Source: Crenobacter cavernae (lineage in GTDB: Bacteria; Pseudomonadota; Gammaproteobacteria; Burkholderiales; Chromobacteriaceae). From it: a stretch of 64,000 bases of DNA. The position numbers and the translations under genes are program-made. Under the pieces are notes generated by a model. That model saw only the letters and a list, made by a program, of their open reading frames with translations, had not been told where the DNA came from and did no database searches. Within the stretch, counting starts at the first letter, position 1. Every line of letters begins with the position of its first letter. Shown one piece after another: positions 1-8,154 of this stretch. The stretch is from assembly GCF_003355495.1 (NCBI RefSeq), contig NZ_CP031337.1, forward strand, positions 1,183,001 to 1,247,000, written 5' to 3'.

Positions 1-62
1 CTTGAGTGGTGCCAGAGTGTGCCGCTGCGTCACACATAAAAACAGCAAGCGAAGGGGAAGTT

Positions 63-2141
63 ATGGTTGGGACTCAGAAGTGGGGAAGGTTGAGCACGCG
101 CATCACCGTCGTGGCGGCGGGCGCGGTGTTCGTCGGTTTCGCGGCGATGATCGGGCTGATCGTGAAGATGAGCTACGAGCGCGCGCACGAGGCCGGCTAC
201 AAACAGGCGAAAAACTTGGCCGAAGGTTACGGCCATCAGGTCGCCGGCGACATCAACCGCGCGATGGAACTGCCCAAGCACCTGGCGCAGGTGCTGCAAG
301 GGCTGCGGGGCGCCGGCAGCGCCGACCGCAAGCTGGCCGATGCGCTGACGCTAAAATTGCTCGACAACTCGCCGCAGGTGGTCGGCTTGTGGACGTTGTG
401 GGAGCCTGACGCGTTCGACGGCCGCGACGACGCTTACCGCCTCGACTGGCCCAAGCAGGACCCGACCGGCCGTTACAACATCTACGCGACCAAGAACCAA
501 GCCGGCCGCGCGACCGCCGACGTGATGATGTCGAAAGATCGCGTCGCCCAATTCGAGGCTTACCGCGCGAACCCAGAGGCCTACCAGCCCGACTACGAGA
601 AGCCGGGCTGGGGCGACTTCTACTACACGCCCAAGGCGCGCAACCGCGACACGATCACCGAGCCGTTCCCGTACGAGGTGCAGGGCAAGATGCTGCTCGA
701 GAGCTCGCTCGCGGTCGCGATCCGCGACGCGTCCGGCCGTTTCGCCGGCCTCGCCGCGGCCGACCTGTCGCTCGAGGACCTGCAGAAACGCCTAGGCGTG
801 ATCCGCCCGTACGACACCGGCTTCGTCCAGCTGGTGTCGGCCGGCGGCCTCTACGTGGTCAACCCCGATGCGTCGACGCTCGGCAAGCCGGTCGCCAAGG
901 ACGGCGCGCTGGCCGGTCATCTCGACAAACTGAAGGCCGGCAAGCCCTTCGTGTTCCAGGACGGCGGCTTCACCCACTTCTTCACGCCGATCGCGATCGG
1001 CGACACCGGCCAGTTCTGGTCCTTAGGTGTCAGCGTTCCCGACGCGGCGATCACCGCCGCCGCGGTAGAAGTGCGCAATAGCGCGATCGCCATCGGCATC
1101 GTCGCGCTGGCGCTGATCCTCGCCGCGCTGTTCGCCGTCGTACGCGTGCTGACGCGGCCGCTGAACCATCTGGCCGACACGATGGAAGGCCTCGCGTCGG
1201 GCCAGGGCGACCTGACCGCGCGCATCGAGGTCGCCAACCGCGACGAGATCGGCCGCACCGCCGACGCGTTCAACCGCTTCATCGCCAGTCTGCACGCGAT
1301 GTTCGCAGACGTGCGCGAACAGAGCGCCGCCGTTTCGCGCGCCGCCGCGCAGCTCGCCGCTTCGGCCGACGAGGTGCGCGTCGCGTCGGCGCAGCAGTCC
1401 GACGCCGCCAGCGCGACCGCCGCCGGCGTCGAACAGGTGACGGTCAGCGTGCAACATATCGCCGACACCGCCGGCCAGGCCGAACAAATGGCGCGCGACA
1501 CCGGCAAGCTGTCCGACGACAGCGTGCGCGTCGTCGAGCGCGTGACCGCCGATATCGGCCGCATCAACGACACGATGCACGGCCTGGCCGGGCGGATGAA
1601 CGGGCTCGGCCAACGTTCGGAACAGGTGACCGGCATCGTGCAGGTGATCAAGGACATCGCCGAACAGACCAATCTGTTGGCGCTGAACGCGTCGATCGAG
1701 GCGGCGCGCGCCGGCGAGCAGGGCCGCGGTTTCGCGGTCGTCGCCGACGAGGTCAGGAACCTGGCGGCGCGCACCGCCGAGGCGACGGTGAAGATCTCGG
1801 GCATCGTCACCGCGATCGGTCAGGACACGAACGAGGCGGTGCTCGAGGTGCAGCGCACCAGCCGCCTGATGAGCGACAGCGTCGAGGTCGCGCGCGAGGC
1901 GAACGGCACGATGCAGCATGTGCGCGAACGCACCGGCGACCTGGTCACGCGCATGGTCGACATCGCCGCATCGACGCGCGAGCAGTCGTCAGCCAGCGTC
2001 GAGATCGCGCAGAACGTCGAACGCATCAGCGGCATGGCGCAGGCGAACGGCGAGACGGTAGCCGAGGTCGCCGCCGCGGTCGCCGAGCTGACCCAGCTCT
2101 CGGCCAAGCTCGAAAGGCTGGTCGGCAACTTCAGGCTGTGA
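63..2141 (+). CDS. Methyl-accepting chemotaxis protein, dCache type
   Basis: Membrane chemoreceptor that signals through CheA/CheW. A first transmembrane segment (about residues 15-35) is followed by a long periplasmic region of about 300 residues that resembles a double-Cache ligand domain. A second membrane segment (about 335-358), a HAMP linker and a signalling domain follow. The conserved hairpin tip ([17 protein letters not shown]) lies near residues 533-550. The ATG at 63 is chosen because GAAGGGGAAG lies just upstream and the next residues lead into the first helix; an in-frame GTG at 6 has no comparable ribosome site. I see no C-terminal pentapeptide for CheR/CheB tethering. The ligand cannot be read from sequence. 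Confidence 0.93.
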   Translation: MVGTQKWGRLSTRITVVAAGAVFVGFAAMIGLIVKMSYERAHEAGYKQAKNLAEGYGHQVAGDINRAMELPKHLAQVLQGLRGAGSADRKLADALTLKLLDNSPQVVGLWTLWEPDAFDGRDDAYRLDWPKQDPTGRYNIYATKNQAGRATADVMMSKDRVAQFEAYRANPEAYQPDYEKPGWGDFYYTPKARNRDTITEPFPYEVQGKMLLESSLAVAIRDASGRFAGLAAADLSLEDLQKRLGVIRPYDTGFVQLVSAGGLYVVNPDASTLGKPVAKDGALAGHLDKLKAGKPFVFQDGGFTHFFTPIAIGDTGQFWSLGVSVPDAAITAAAVEVRNSAIAIGIVALALILAALFAVVRVLTRPLNHLADTMEGLASGQGDLTARIEVANRDEIGRTADAFNRFIASLHAMFADVREQSAAVSRAAAQLAASADEVRVASAQQSDAASATAAGVEQVTVSVQHIADTAGQAEQMARDTGKLSDDSVRVVERVTADIGRINDTMHGLAGRMNGLGQRSEQVTGIVQVIKDIAEQTNLLALNASIEAARAGEQGRGFAVVADEVRNLAARTAEATVKISGIVTAIGQDTNEAVLEVQRTSRLMSDSVEVAREANGTMQHVRERTGDLVTRMVDIAASTREQSSASVEIAQNVERISGMAQANGETVAEVAAAVAELTQLSAKLERLVGNFRL

Positions 2142-2163
2142 TGCGCGGCGCCGCGTAGCATGA

Positions 2164-2195
2164 AAAACGGACGGGTTTCCCCGTCCGTTTTTTTT
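2164..2195. terminator. Bidirectional intrinsic terminator
   Basis: Stem CGGACGGG (2168-2175), loop TTTC, stem CCCGTCCG (2180-2187), then eight T on the + strand and an A-run before the stem. It lies between the convergent chemoreceptor and DMT transporter genes and can serve both. Confidence 0.9.
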
Positions 2196-2209
2196 GTCGA
2201 GCGACCGGC

Positions 2210-3079
2210 TCAGGCGGCCTGCGGAGTTTTCCCCGGCAGCGTGATCGCCAGCGCCGCCGCGACGATGGAGAGCGAGCCGAGCCACTGCAGAGCCGACCAC
2301 GCCTCGCCGAGGAACACGCAGCCGAGCGCGATCGTGATCAGCGGCTCTACCGTAGACAGCACCGCCGAGCGCGTTGCGCCGAGGCGCCGCATGCCGGCGA
2401 ACAGCGCGACCAGCGCCAAGGCCGACGAGAAGAAGCCGATGCCGACCACCGCCAGCCAGCCCTGTTCGCTCTGCGGCAGCGCGAAGCCGCCGCCTGACGC
2501 GAGCATCAGGCCGTTCGACGTCGCCGCCGACGCGAGCACGACGAAGGCGGCGGCGAACGGGTCGCAGCTCCCGCCGAGCCGGTTGCCGGCCACGAGATAC
2601 ACCGCGTAGAGGAGGCCGGCCAGCACGCCGAGCGCCAGCCCCAAAGGTTGGCCGAGCCCGCCGCCGCCGAGCGCCAGCGCGAGGCCTATAGCCGCCAGGC
2701 CCATCGCCAGCCGCTCGCGCCGGCCGAAGCGCTCGTTGCCGGTGGCTGCGGCGATGCCGGCGACGAACAGCGGATACGTGTAGAGCATCAGCGCGACGCC
2801 GCCGCTGCTCGCGTACTGCAGCGCGGCGAAGTAGCACCACGCGGCGACGCAGTAGAGCCCGCCGCCCATGAGCGCGTACGCGGCGAGCACGCGGCCGCGC
2901 GGCAGCGCGATGCCGCGCGCCAGTACCCAGATTCCCAACAGCCCCGCGCCGATCAGAAAGCGCAGGAAGGTCAGCGTGCCGGGGTTCACGCCGTCGGCGT
3001 AGGCGTAGTGCGCGAACAGCGCCATGCTGCCGAAACCGGCGGCCGAACCGGCCACCAGCAGACTTCCCATGAAGGACAT
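2210..3079 (-). CDS. EamA/DMT-family transporter
   Basis: Inner-membrane permease of the drug/metabolite transporter superfamily, 289 aa, the usual length. The protein is almost wholly hydrophobic, with two repeated EamA halves (about 8-135 and 148-285) giving about ten helices. The start at 3079 has GGAG six bases upstream; a second Met three codons on is possible. It is divergent from the LysR gene at 3215, so that regulator probably controls it. Substrate unknown; family members export amino acids or other small metabolites. Confidence 0.88.
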   Translation of the reverse strand: MSFMGSLLVAGSAAGFGSMALFAHYAYADGVNPGTLTFLRFLIGAGLLGIWVLARGIALPRGRVLAAYALMGGGLYCVAAWCYFAALQYASSGGVALMLYTYPLFVAGIAAATGNERFGRRERLAMGLAAIGLALALGGGGLGQPLGLALGVLAGLLYAVYLVAGNRLGGSCDPFAAAFVVLASAATSNGLMLASGGGFALPQSEQGWLAVVGIGFFSSALALVALFAGMRRLGATRSAVLSTVEPLITIALGCVFLGEAWSALQWLGSLSIVAAALAITLPGKTPQAA

Positions 3080-3214
3080 GATGGACTCCGAGGCGAGATT
3101 GAGCTGCGTCTGCGCGTGTCGCGCAGCGCCGCGAGATGAACCAAGCCTAGAGCCGGTGACGCGGTGCGCACAAACTGGTAATTTTGCTGCATTGACTCAA
3201 AAGGATTGAGCCTC

Positions 3215-4153
3215 ATGCGCCTGCCTCCCTTATCCAGCCTGCGCGCGTTCGAAGCCGCGGTCCGCACCGGCGGCTTTGCCCGCGCGGCCGATGAACTCGC
3301 GCTGACGCCGAACGCCGTCGCGCACCAGGTGAAACAGCTCGAGGCCTGGCTCGACGTGCGCCTGTTCGAGCGCCACGCGCGCGGCGTGCAGCCTACCGCC
3401 GCCGGCCGCGACTACGCGCTCGCTATCGGCGAACTGTTCGGCCAGCTCGAGACCGCCACCCGCGCGCTCAAGAGCCGCCACGACGACCGAGTCGTCACCG
3501 TCACGGCTATTCCCTCGTTCGTCAGCCGCTGGCTGATGCCGCGGCTGACGACGTTGGCCGAGCGCCACCCCGAGGTAGAGGTGCGCGTGCTGGCCGGCGT
3601 GCAGCCGGTCGACCTCGCGCGCGGCGAGGCCGACGTCGCGATCCGCCTCGGCCCCGGCGTCTACCCGGGGCTGTCGGCCGAGGTGCTGATCGACGAGGAC
3701 TTCGTCGCGGTCGCCAGCCGTGCCTTCCTCGCCGGCCGGCCCCCGCTGCGCCACCCGGCGGAGCTCGTAGAGCGGCGCGTGCCCTTGCTGCACGACGAGA
3801 TCGTCCCCGAGATCCCGGCGCAGATCGACTGGCCGCGCTGGCTGCGCGCGGTCGGCGTGACGCCGCCCAGAAGGCTCGCCGGCCACCTGTTCTCGCATAC
3901 TTATCTGACGCTCGAGGCGGCGATGGCCGGCCAGGGCGTCGCGATCGCCAGCCATGCGACGCTCGGCGACGCGGTGCGCGCCGGGCTCTTGACGGCGCTG
4001 TTCGACGGCCTGTCGGTGCGCGGACCCTACCGCTACCACCTGTTGACGCGCCCCGGCGCCGAGCAACGTCCGGCGGTCGCGGCGGTGTGCGCGTGGCTGC
4101 GCGAGGAGGCGGGGCGCGAGCCGGGCGTGCTGCGCTTGCCGACCGGGCGATGA
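3215..4153 (+). CDS. LysR-family transcriptional regulator, GcvA-like
   Basis: DNA-binding regulator, 312 aa. A winged helix-turn-helix occupies residues 1-60 (PLSSLRAFEAAVRTGGFARA opening, then NAVAHQVKQLE) and a periplasmic-binding-like effector domain covers about 90-300. The N-terminus is of the GcvA/AmpR type. The ATG at 3215 is preferred to the in-frame TTG at 3206, because AAAGGA at 3200-3205 sits properly spaced from 3215 and on top of 3206. Its divergent neighbour is a DMT permease, the probable target. Effector unknown. Confidence 0.88.
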   Translation: MRLPPLSSLRAFEAAVRTGGFARAADELALTPNAVAHQVKQLEAWLDVRLFERHARGVQPTAAGRDYALAIGELFGQLETATRALKSRHDDRVVTVTAIPSFVSRWLMPRLTTLAERHPEVEVRVLAGVQPVDLARGEADVAIRLGPGVYPGLSAEVLIDEDFVAVASRAFLAGRPPLRHPAELVERRVPLLHDEIVPEIPAQIDWPRWLRAVGVTPPRRLAGHLFSHTYLTLEAAMAGQGVAIASHATLGDAVRAGLLTALFDGLSVRGPYRYHLLTRPGAEQRPAVAAVCAWLREEAGREPGVLRLPTGR

Positions 4154-4179
4154 CGACAGCTTGCGCCGCGACAAACCGT

Positions 4180-4208
4180 TTGGAACAGGGGGGGCTTGGG
4201 TTTACAAT
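4180..4208 (+). promoter_or_regulatory. Probable sigma70 promoter of pyrBI
   Basis: -35 TTGGAA (4180-4185) and -10 TACAAT (4203-4208) are separated by exactly 17 bases, just after the LysR stop and about 100 bases before pyrB. Both boxes match the consensus at five or four of six positions. Confidence 0.7.
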
Positions 4209-4230
4209 GGCCCCCGATTCGTCCGGCAAC

Positions 4231-4261
4231 GCCCACGCACGGTTTACCCCCGCGCGTGGGC
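4231..4261 (+). promoter_or_regulatory. Hairpin in the pyrBI leader
   Basis: GCCCACGC (4231-4238) pairs with GCGTGGGC (4254-4261) inside the predicted 5' leader of pyrB. No U-run follows directly; a pyrimidine-rich stretch (CTTTC, then CTTTCTGTTT) comes later. A short open frame (ATG 4208, stop at 4300-4302) crosses the hairpin. Attenuation like that of enteric pyrBI is possible but not shown. Confidence 0.35.
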
Positions 4262-4305
4262 GCTTTCGCACCCGGCGCCGCTTTCTGTTTGAGGACGTCT
4301 AAGAC

Positions 4306-5226
4306 ATGGCCAACCCGCTGTTTCGCAAGCACATCCTGTCCATCCCGGACTTCACCCGCGCCGAGCTCGAACTGATCGTCGACACCGCCGCGCGCCTGAA
4401 GGCGCAACCGCGCGACGACCTGCTCAAGGGCAGGCTGATCGCCAGCTGCTTCTTCGAGCCGTCGACGCGCACCCGGCTGTCGTTCGAGACCGCGATCCAG
4501 CGTCTGGGCGGCCGCGTGATCGGCTTCGACAACGCGAGCAACACGTCGACCAAGAAGGGCGAGACGCTGTCCGACTCGATCCGCATCATCTCGTCGTACG
4601 CCGACGCGATCGTGATGCGTCACCACAAGGAAGGCGCGGCGCGGCTGGCGAGCGAATTCTCCGAGGTGCCGGTGATCAACGGCGGAGACGGCGCCAACCA
4701 GCACCCGTCTCAGACGCTGCTCGACCTGTTCACCATCCGCGAGACGCAGGGCACGCTCGAAGGGCTGACGCTCGCCTTCGTCGGCGACCTCAAGTACGGC
4801 CGCACCGTGCATTCGCTCGCGCAGGCGCTGTCGCTGTTCGGCTGCCGCTTCTACTTCGTCGGCCCCGAGGCGCTGGCGATGCCCGACTACATCTGCGAGA
4901 CGCTCGATTCGCGCGGCATCAGCTACACGCTGGCCGAGACGATCGAGGAGGTGCTGCCCGAGATCGACATCCTCTATATGACGCGCGTGCAGAAGGAGCG
5001 CTTCGACGAGGCCGACTACCAGAAGATCCAGGGCCGCTTCGTGCTGCGCGAGGACATGCTCCGCGGCGCGCGCGACAACATGAAGATCCTGCACCCGCTG
5101 CCGCGCGTCGACGAGATCGAGACGGCGGTCGACGCGAGCGGCCATGCCTACTACTTCGAACAGGCCAAGAACGGCGTGTTCGCGCGCCAGGCGCTGTTGT
5201 CGCTGGTGCTGAACGAAACCGTCTGA
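4306..5226 (+). CDS. pyrB: Aspartate carbamoyltransferase catalytic subunit
   Basis: Catalyses carbamoyl phosphate + L-aspartate to N-carbamoyl-L-aspartate, the committed step of pyrimidine synthesis, in the cytosol. At 306 aa it has full family length. The carbamoyl-phosphate loop STRTRLSFE (about residues 53-61) and the C-terminal HPLPRVDEI motif are intact. GAGGACG lies upstream of the ATG. It is followed 12 bases later by pyrI, so the product should assemble into the class B (E. coli-like) holoenzyme with regulatory dimers rather than pair with an inactive dihydroorotase. Confidence 0.97.
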   Translation: MANPLFRKHILSIPDFTRAELELIVDTAARLKAQPRDDLLKGRLIASCFFEPSTRTRLSFETAIQRLGGRVIGFDNASNTSTKKGETLSDSIRIISSYADAIVMRHHKEGAARLASEFSEVPVINGGDGANQHPSQTLLDLFTIRETQGTLEGLTLAFVGDLKYGRTVHSLAQALSLFGCRFYFVGPEALAMPDYICETLDSRGISYTLAETIEEVLPEIDILYMTRVQKERFDEADYQKIQGRFVLREDMLRGARDNMKILHPLPRVDEIETAVDASGHAYYFEQAKNGVFARQALLSLVLNETV

Positions 5227-5238
5227 CAGGAGAGCGAC

Positions 5239-5697
5239 ATGACCCTCACCCGCACCGTCGAAGGCCTGAAAAACGGCACCGTGATCGACCACATCCCGGC
5301 CGGGCAGGGCCTCAGGATCCTGCGCCTGTTCAAGTTGGCCGAGCTCGGCGAACGCGTGAACGTCGGCTTCAACCTGACGTCGCGCCACATGGGCGTCAAG
5401 GACCTGATCAAGGTCGAGAACGTCGAACTGACCGAGGCGCAGGCGAACGAGCTCGCGCTGTTCGCGCCGCGCGCCACGGTCAACGTGATCCGCGATTCGG
5501 AAGTGGCGAAGAAGCACAAGCTGGCGATGCCGGCGACGATCGAGGGCATCTTCGCGTGCCCGAACTCGAACTGCATCTCGCATGTCGAGCCGGTCGATAG
5601 TTTCTTTTACGTCACTCCTCAAGGAAATGACGTCAAACTGAAGTGCAAGTATTGCGAAAAGGGCTTCAGTAAGGATATTGTTACGGCCGTGGAATGA
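5239..5697 (+). CDS. pyrI: Aspartate carbamoyltransferase regulatory subunit
   Basis: Allosteric subunit (152 aa) that binds ATP/CTP and tunes PyrB. The N-terminal nucleotide-binding domain (about 1-100) precedes a zinc domain whose four ligands are visible as CPNSNC and CKYC near residues 108-141. AGGAGAG precedes the ATG and the 12-base gap to pyrB indicates co-transcription. Confidence 0.96.
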   Translation: MTLTRTVEGLKNGTVIDHIPAGQGLRILRLFKLAELGERVNVGFNLTSRHMGVKDLIKVENVELTEAQANELALFAPRATVNVIRDSEVAKKHKLAMPATIEGIFACPNSNCISHVEPVDSFFYVTPQGNDVKLKCKYCEKGFSKDIVTAVE

Positions 5698-5807
5698 GAT
5701 TCCATTTTCGCGCGTGGCTGAGCCGGCGCGAAGACCGGATTCAAGACGCCACGCACAGGTTTACGGAGAAACTGTAAAGAAGCGCTGCACAGACAGCACA
5801 AGATAAG

Positions 5808-5840
5808 GGCACCACGGGCAACCGTGGTGCCCTTTCCTTA
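5808..5840 (+). terminator. Intrinsic terminator after pyrBI
   Basis: Eleven-base stem GGGCACCACGG / CCGTGGTGCCC with a four-base loop, followed by TTTCCTT. It also lies just beyond the end of the convergent tctE gene. Confidence 0.8.
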
Positions 5841-5846
5841 AGCAGC

Positions 5847-7280
5847 TCAAGCCCCTGCGATCGATCGTTTGTCTTCCGCCGCCGGAAACACCACGCTCAC
5901 CGTCAGCCCGCCGCCCGGCGTGTCGTCCAGCTCGACGTCGGCGTTATGCAAGCGGGCTATCTCGCGCACGATGGGCAGGCCCAGCCCGGTGCCGTCGGCC
6001 TGGGTGCCGGCCACCCGGTAAAAGCGCAGGAACACCTTGCCGCGCTCGGCGGCCGGGATGCCGGGGCCGTTGTCTATCACCACCAGCCGCGGCGCCGGGC
6101 CGGCTTCCACCCGTACCGTCACGTGGCGCAACTTGTCGTTTGCGCCGGCAGCGGCATAGCGGATCGCGTTGTCGATCAGGTTGCCGATCATCTCCAGCAG
6201 CAGGCCGGGCTGACCTTCCACGGTCACTTCGCCCTCTTGCTCGAAGCCGAGGTCGATGCCGTTTCGGCGTGCCACCGGCGCCCATTCGAGCGCGGCGTCG
6301 CGCGCCAGCGCCACCAGGTCCACCGGCTTGAGTTCCGCCACAAGGCCGCTGTCCGGCTCCAGCCGCGAGTGCGACAGCAATTGCTGCACGCCGTGCGAGG
6401 TCTGGTGCAGCGTGCCGAGGATCTGGCGCACACCGTCGTGTACCGCTCCGATTTCCGGCTCGCGCAGCGCCAGCTCCGCCTGCGCCTGCATCACCGCCAG
6501 CGGCGTCTTGAGCTGGTGCGCGGCGTCGGCAAAGAAGCGGCGGCGCGCCGCCAGCATGCGCTGGATGCGCGCGATGTACAGGTTGAGCGCGTCCACCAGG
6601 GGTTTGAGCTCGGATTGCAGCTCGCCGGCTTCCAACGGCGTCAGGTCGTCCTCCTCGCGCGCCGCTACCCGTTCCGACAGCCGCCGCAATGGGCGCAGCC
6701 CCCGGCCCAGCGCTACCCGCACGATGATCAGCACCAGCAGCACCAGCAACGCCTCTTGCCTCAGCGCGCCCAGCAGGATGCCCTTGGCCAGTTCGCGCCG
6801 CGATTCCGGCGTTTCCGCCACCTGCACCCACACGATAGAGTCGCGCATGGTGTAGAGGTCGCGCACCGCCAGGCGCAGTATGACCATGCGCAGCGTTTCG
6901 CCTCGGTATTCGATGTCGGTGTACACCGGCTTGAAGTCGTGCTTGGAGGTAAAGCGCGGCAGCGGCAGGTCGGGGTAGCCGGTGAGCGGGCGGCCGTTTT
7001 CCTCGCTGACGCGGTAGAACACCCGCCCTTCGGCATTAGTCTCGAACATTTCCAGCGCGAAGTAGGGGATGTCCACATCGGTCTTGCCTTCGTGCGCCGA
7101 CACCCCCTCGGCGATCGCGCGCGCCGACGTGAACAGCATCCGGTCGAACGCGGTGTTGGCGGCGTCCCGTGCGCGCTTGTAGGTGAGCCAGGCGTCCAGC
7201 GCCAGCAGCCCCAAGAGCGGTAGCAGCAGCCATAGCGCTAAATGCAGGCGCAGGCTGCGGGTCCGTTTGCGCTCGCTCAC
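5847..7280 (-). CDS. tctE: Two-component sensor histidine kinase, TctE type
   Basis: Inner-membrane kinase, about 477 aa. TM1 spans about residues 12-31, a periplasmic sensor about 35-165, TM2 about 172-191 and HAMP after it. The HisKA box carries His255 (AAHQLKTPLAV). N-box (GNLIDNAIRY), G1 (DNGPGIP) and G2 (GTGLGLPIV) motifs are intact. I chose the GTG at 7280 because it overlaps the tctD stop by four bases (GTGA); the frame stays open much further upstream only because it runs inside tctD. Family and position next to tctCBA point to sensing of citrate or related tricarboxylates. Confidence 0.9.
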   Translation of the reverse strand: MSERKRTRSLRLHLALWLLLPLLGLLALDAWLTYKRARDAANTAFDRMLFTSARAIAEGVSAHEGKTDVDIPYFALEMFETNAEGRVFYRVSEENGRPLTGYPDLPLPRFTSKHDFKPVYTDIEYRGETLRMVILRLAVRDLYTMRDSIVWVQVAETPESRRELAKGILLGALRQEALLVLLVLIIVRVALGRGLRPLRRLSERVAAREEDDLTPLEAGELQSELKPLVDALNLYIARIQRMLAARRRFFADAAHQLKTPLAVMQAQAELALREPEIGAVHDGVRQILGTLHQTSHGVQQLLSHSRLEPDSGLVAELKPVDLVALARDAALEWAPVARRNGIDLGFEQEGEVTVEGQPGLLLEMIGNLIDNAIRYAAAGANDKLRHVTVRVEAGPAPRLVVIDNGPGIPAAERGKVFLRFYRVAGTQADGTGLGLPIVREIARLHNADVELDDTPGGGLTVSVVFPAAEDKRSIAGA

Positions 7281-7942
7281 TTGGCTTCCAGTAGATAACC
7301 CAGGCCGCGCAGCGTGACGATGACCACGCCGGAATCGGCCAGTTTCTTGCGCAGCCGGTGCACGTAGATTTCGATCGCGTCGGCGCTGCTCACTTCGTCG
7401 AGGCCGAAGATCTTTTCGAGCAGCGCTTCCTTGCTCACCGCCTTGCCGCTCATCAGCATCAGCACCTCCAGCACCGCGTGTTCGCGCGGGGTCAGGCTCA
7501 ACGCCTCGCCGCGCAGCGTGAACACGCGGCCCACGCTGTCGTAGCCGAGCGGCCCGCACTCCAGTTGCGCGCTGTCGCGGCCGTGGCTGCGCCGGATCAA
7601 GGCGCGCACGCGCGCTTCGAGTTCGGCCAGGTCGAACGGCTTGGCCAGGTAGTCGTCGGCGCCCAGGTTCAACCCTTTCACCCGGTCTTCCACCGAGCCG
7701 TGCGCGGTCAGGATCAGCACCGGCACCTGCTGGCGGCGCGCGCGCAGCCGCTTCAGCACTTCCCAGCCGTCCAGTTTCGGCAGCGCCAGGTCCAGGATCA
7801 CCAAGGCGTAGTCCTGGGTGCGCAGCACGTGGTCGGCATCCATGCCGTTGTGCATGCTGTCCACGCTGAAACCGGCTTGGGATAAGGCTTTGGCCAGCGA
7901 TTCGGCCAGCGGGAGGTTGTCTTCGACCAACAGGATGCGCAT
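7277..7942 (-). CDS. tctD: Response regulator, OmpR/PhoB family, TctD type
   Basis: 221-aa regulator with a receiver domain (phospho-acceptor Asp51, acidic pair Glu7-Asp8, Lys101) and a C-terminal winged-helix DNA-binding domain ending in RLRKKL and GLGYLLEAK. It is translationally coupled to tctE. Divergent transcription from the binding-protein/porin/tctCBA side is the classic arrangement of a tricarboxylate-uptake regulator. The tandem TGAAAGC boxes at 8053-8070 and 10706-10723 are its likely binding sites. Confidence 0.9.
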   Translation of the reverse strand: MRILLVEDNLPLAESLAKALSQAGFSVDSMHNGMDADHVLRTQDYALVILDLALPKLDGWEVLKRLRARRQQVPVLILTAHGSVEDRVKGLNLGADDYLAKPFDLAELEARVRALIRRSHGRDSAQLECGPLGYDSVGRVFTLRGEALSLTPREHAVLEVLMLMSGKAVSKEALLEKIFGLDEVSSADAIEIYVHRLRKKLADSGVVIVTLRGLGYLLEAK

Positions 7943-7952
7943 CGGCTATCTT

Positions 7953-7970
7953 CGAAACTGGGTTGAAAGA
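7953..7970. promoter_or_regulatory. Degenerate TctD-like tandem box near tctD
   Basis: CGAAAC (7953-7958) and TGAAAG (7964-7969) repeat with the same 11-base period as the two stronger boxes downstream. It lies 11-28 bases before the tctD start, where binding could mediate autoregulation. The match is weaker than at the other sites. Confidence 0.35.
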
Positions 7971-8052
7971 TTCACTCTAATACCATGCCTCTGGCAGCGG
8001 GAGCCATTGGGAATGAACGCCCTGTATGCCAAAGCGGAATCATTTGCATGCC

Positions 8053-8086
8053 TGAAAGCAATTTGAAAGCTTGTTGCTCCTAACAT
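8053..8086 (+). promoter_or_regulatory. Predicted TctD box and promoter of the binding-protein gene
   Basis: Two TGAAAGC half-sites (8053-8059 and 8064-8070) are spaced 11 bases start to start. A -10-like TAACAT (8081-8086) begins ten bases after the second half-site. The half-sites thus occupy the -35 region, as at PhoB-type activated promoters. The same architecture recurs before tctC. Confidence 0.6.
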
Positions 8087-8154
8087 AGCCGTCACAACGG
8101 GCCAATATAGGTTCGTGCCGATAACAACAGCCCAAGCTGCAAGGGGAGAGAGAA

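Noticed and set aside
2..409. A first open frame at the window start
   Set aside because: It is an Arg-rich shadow of the chemoreceptor gene in another frame.
5847..7559. A longer 570-residue histidine-kinase frame
   Set aside because: The extra N-terminal part overlaps tctD, is Arg-rich and has no family similarity; the GTGA overlap at 7277-7280 gives a normal start.
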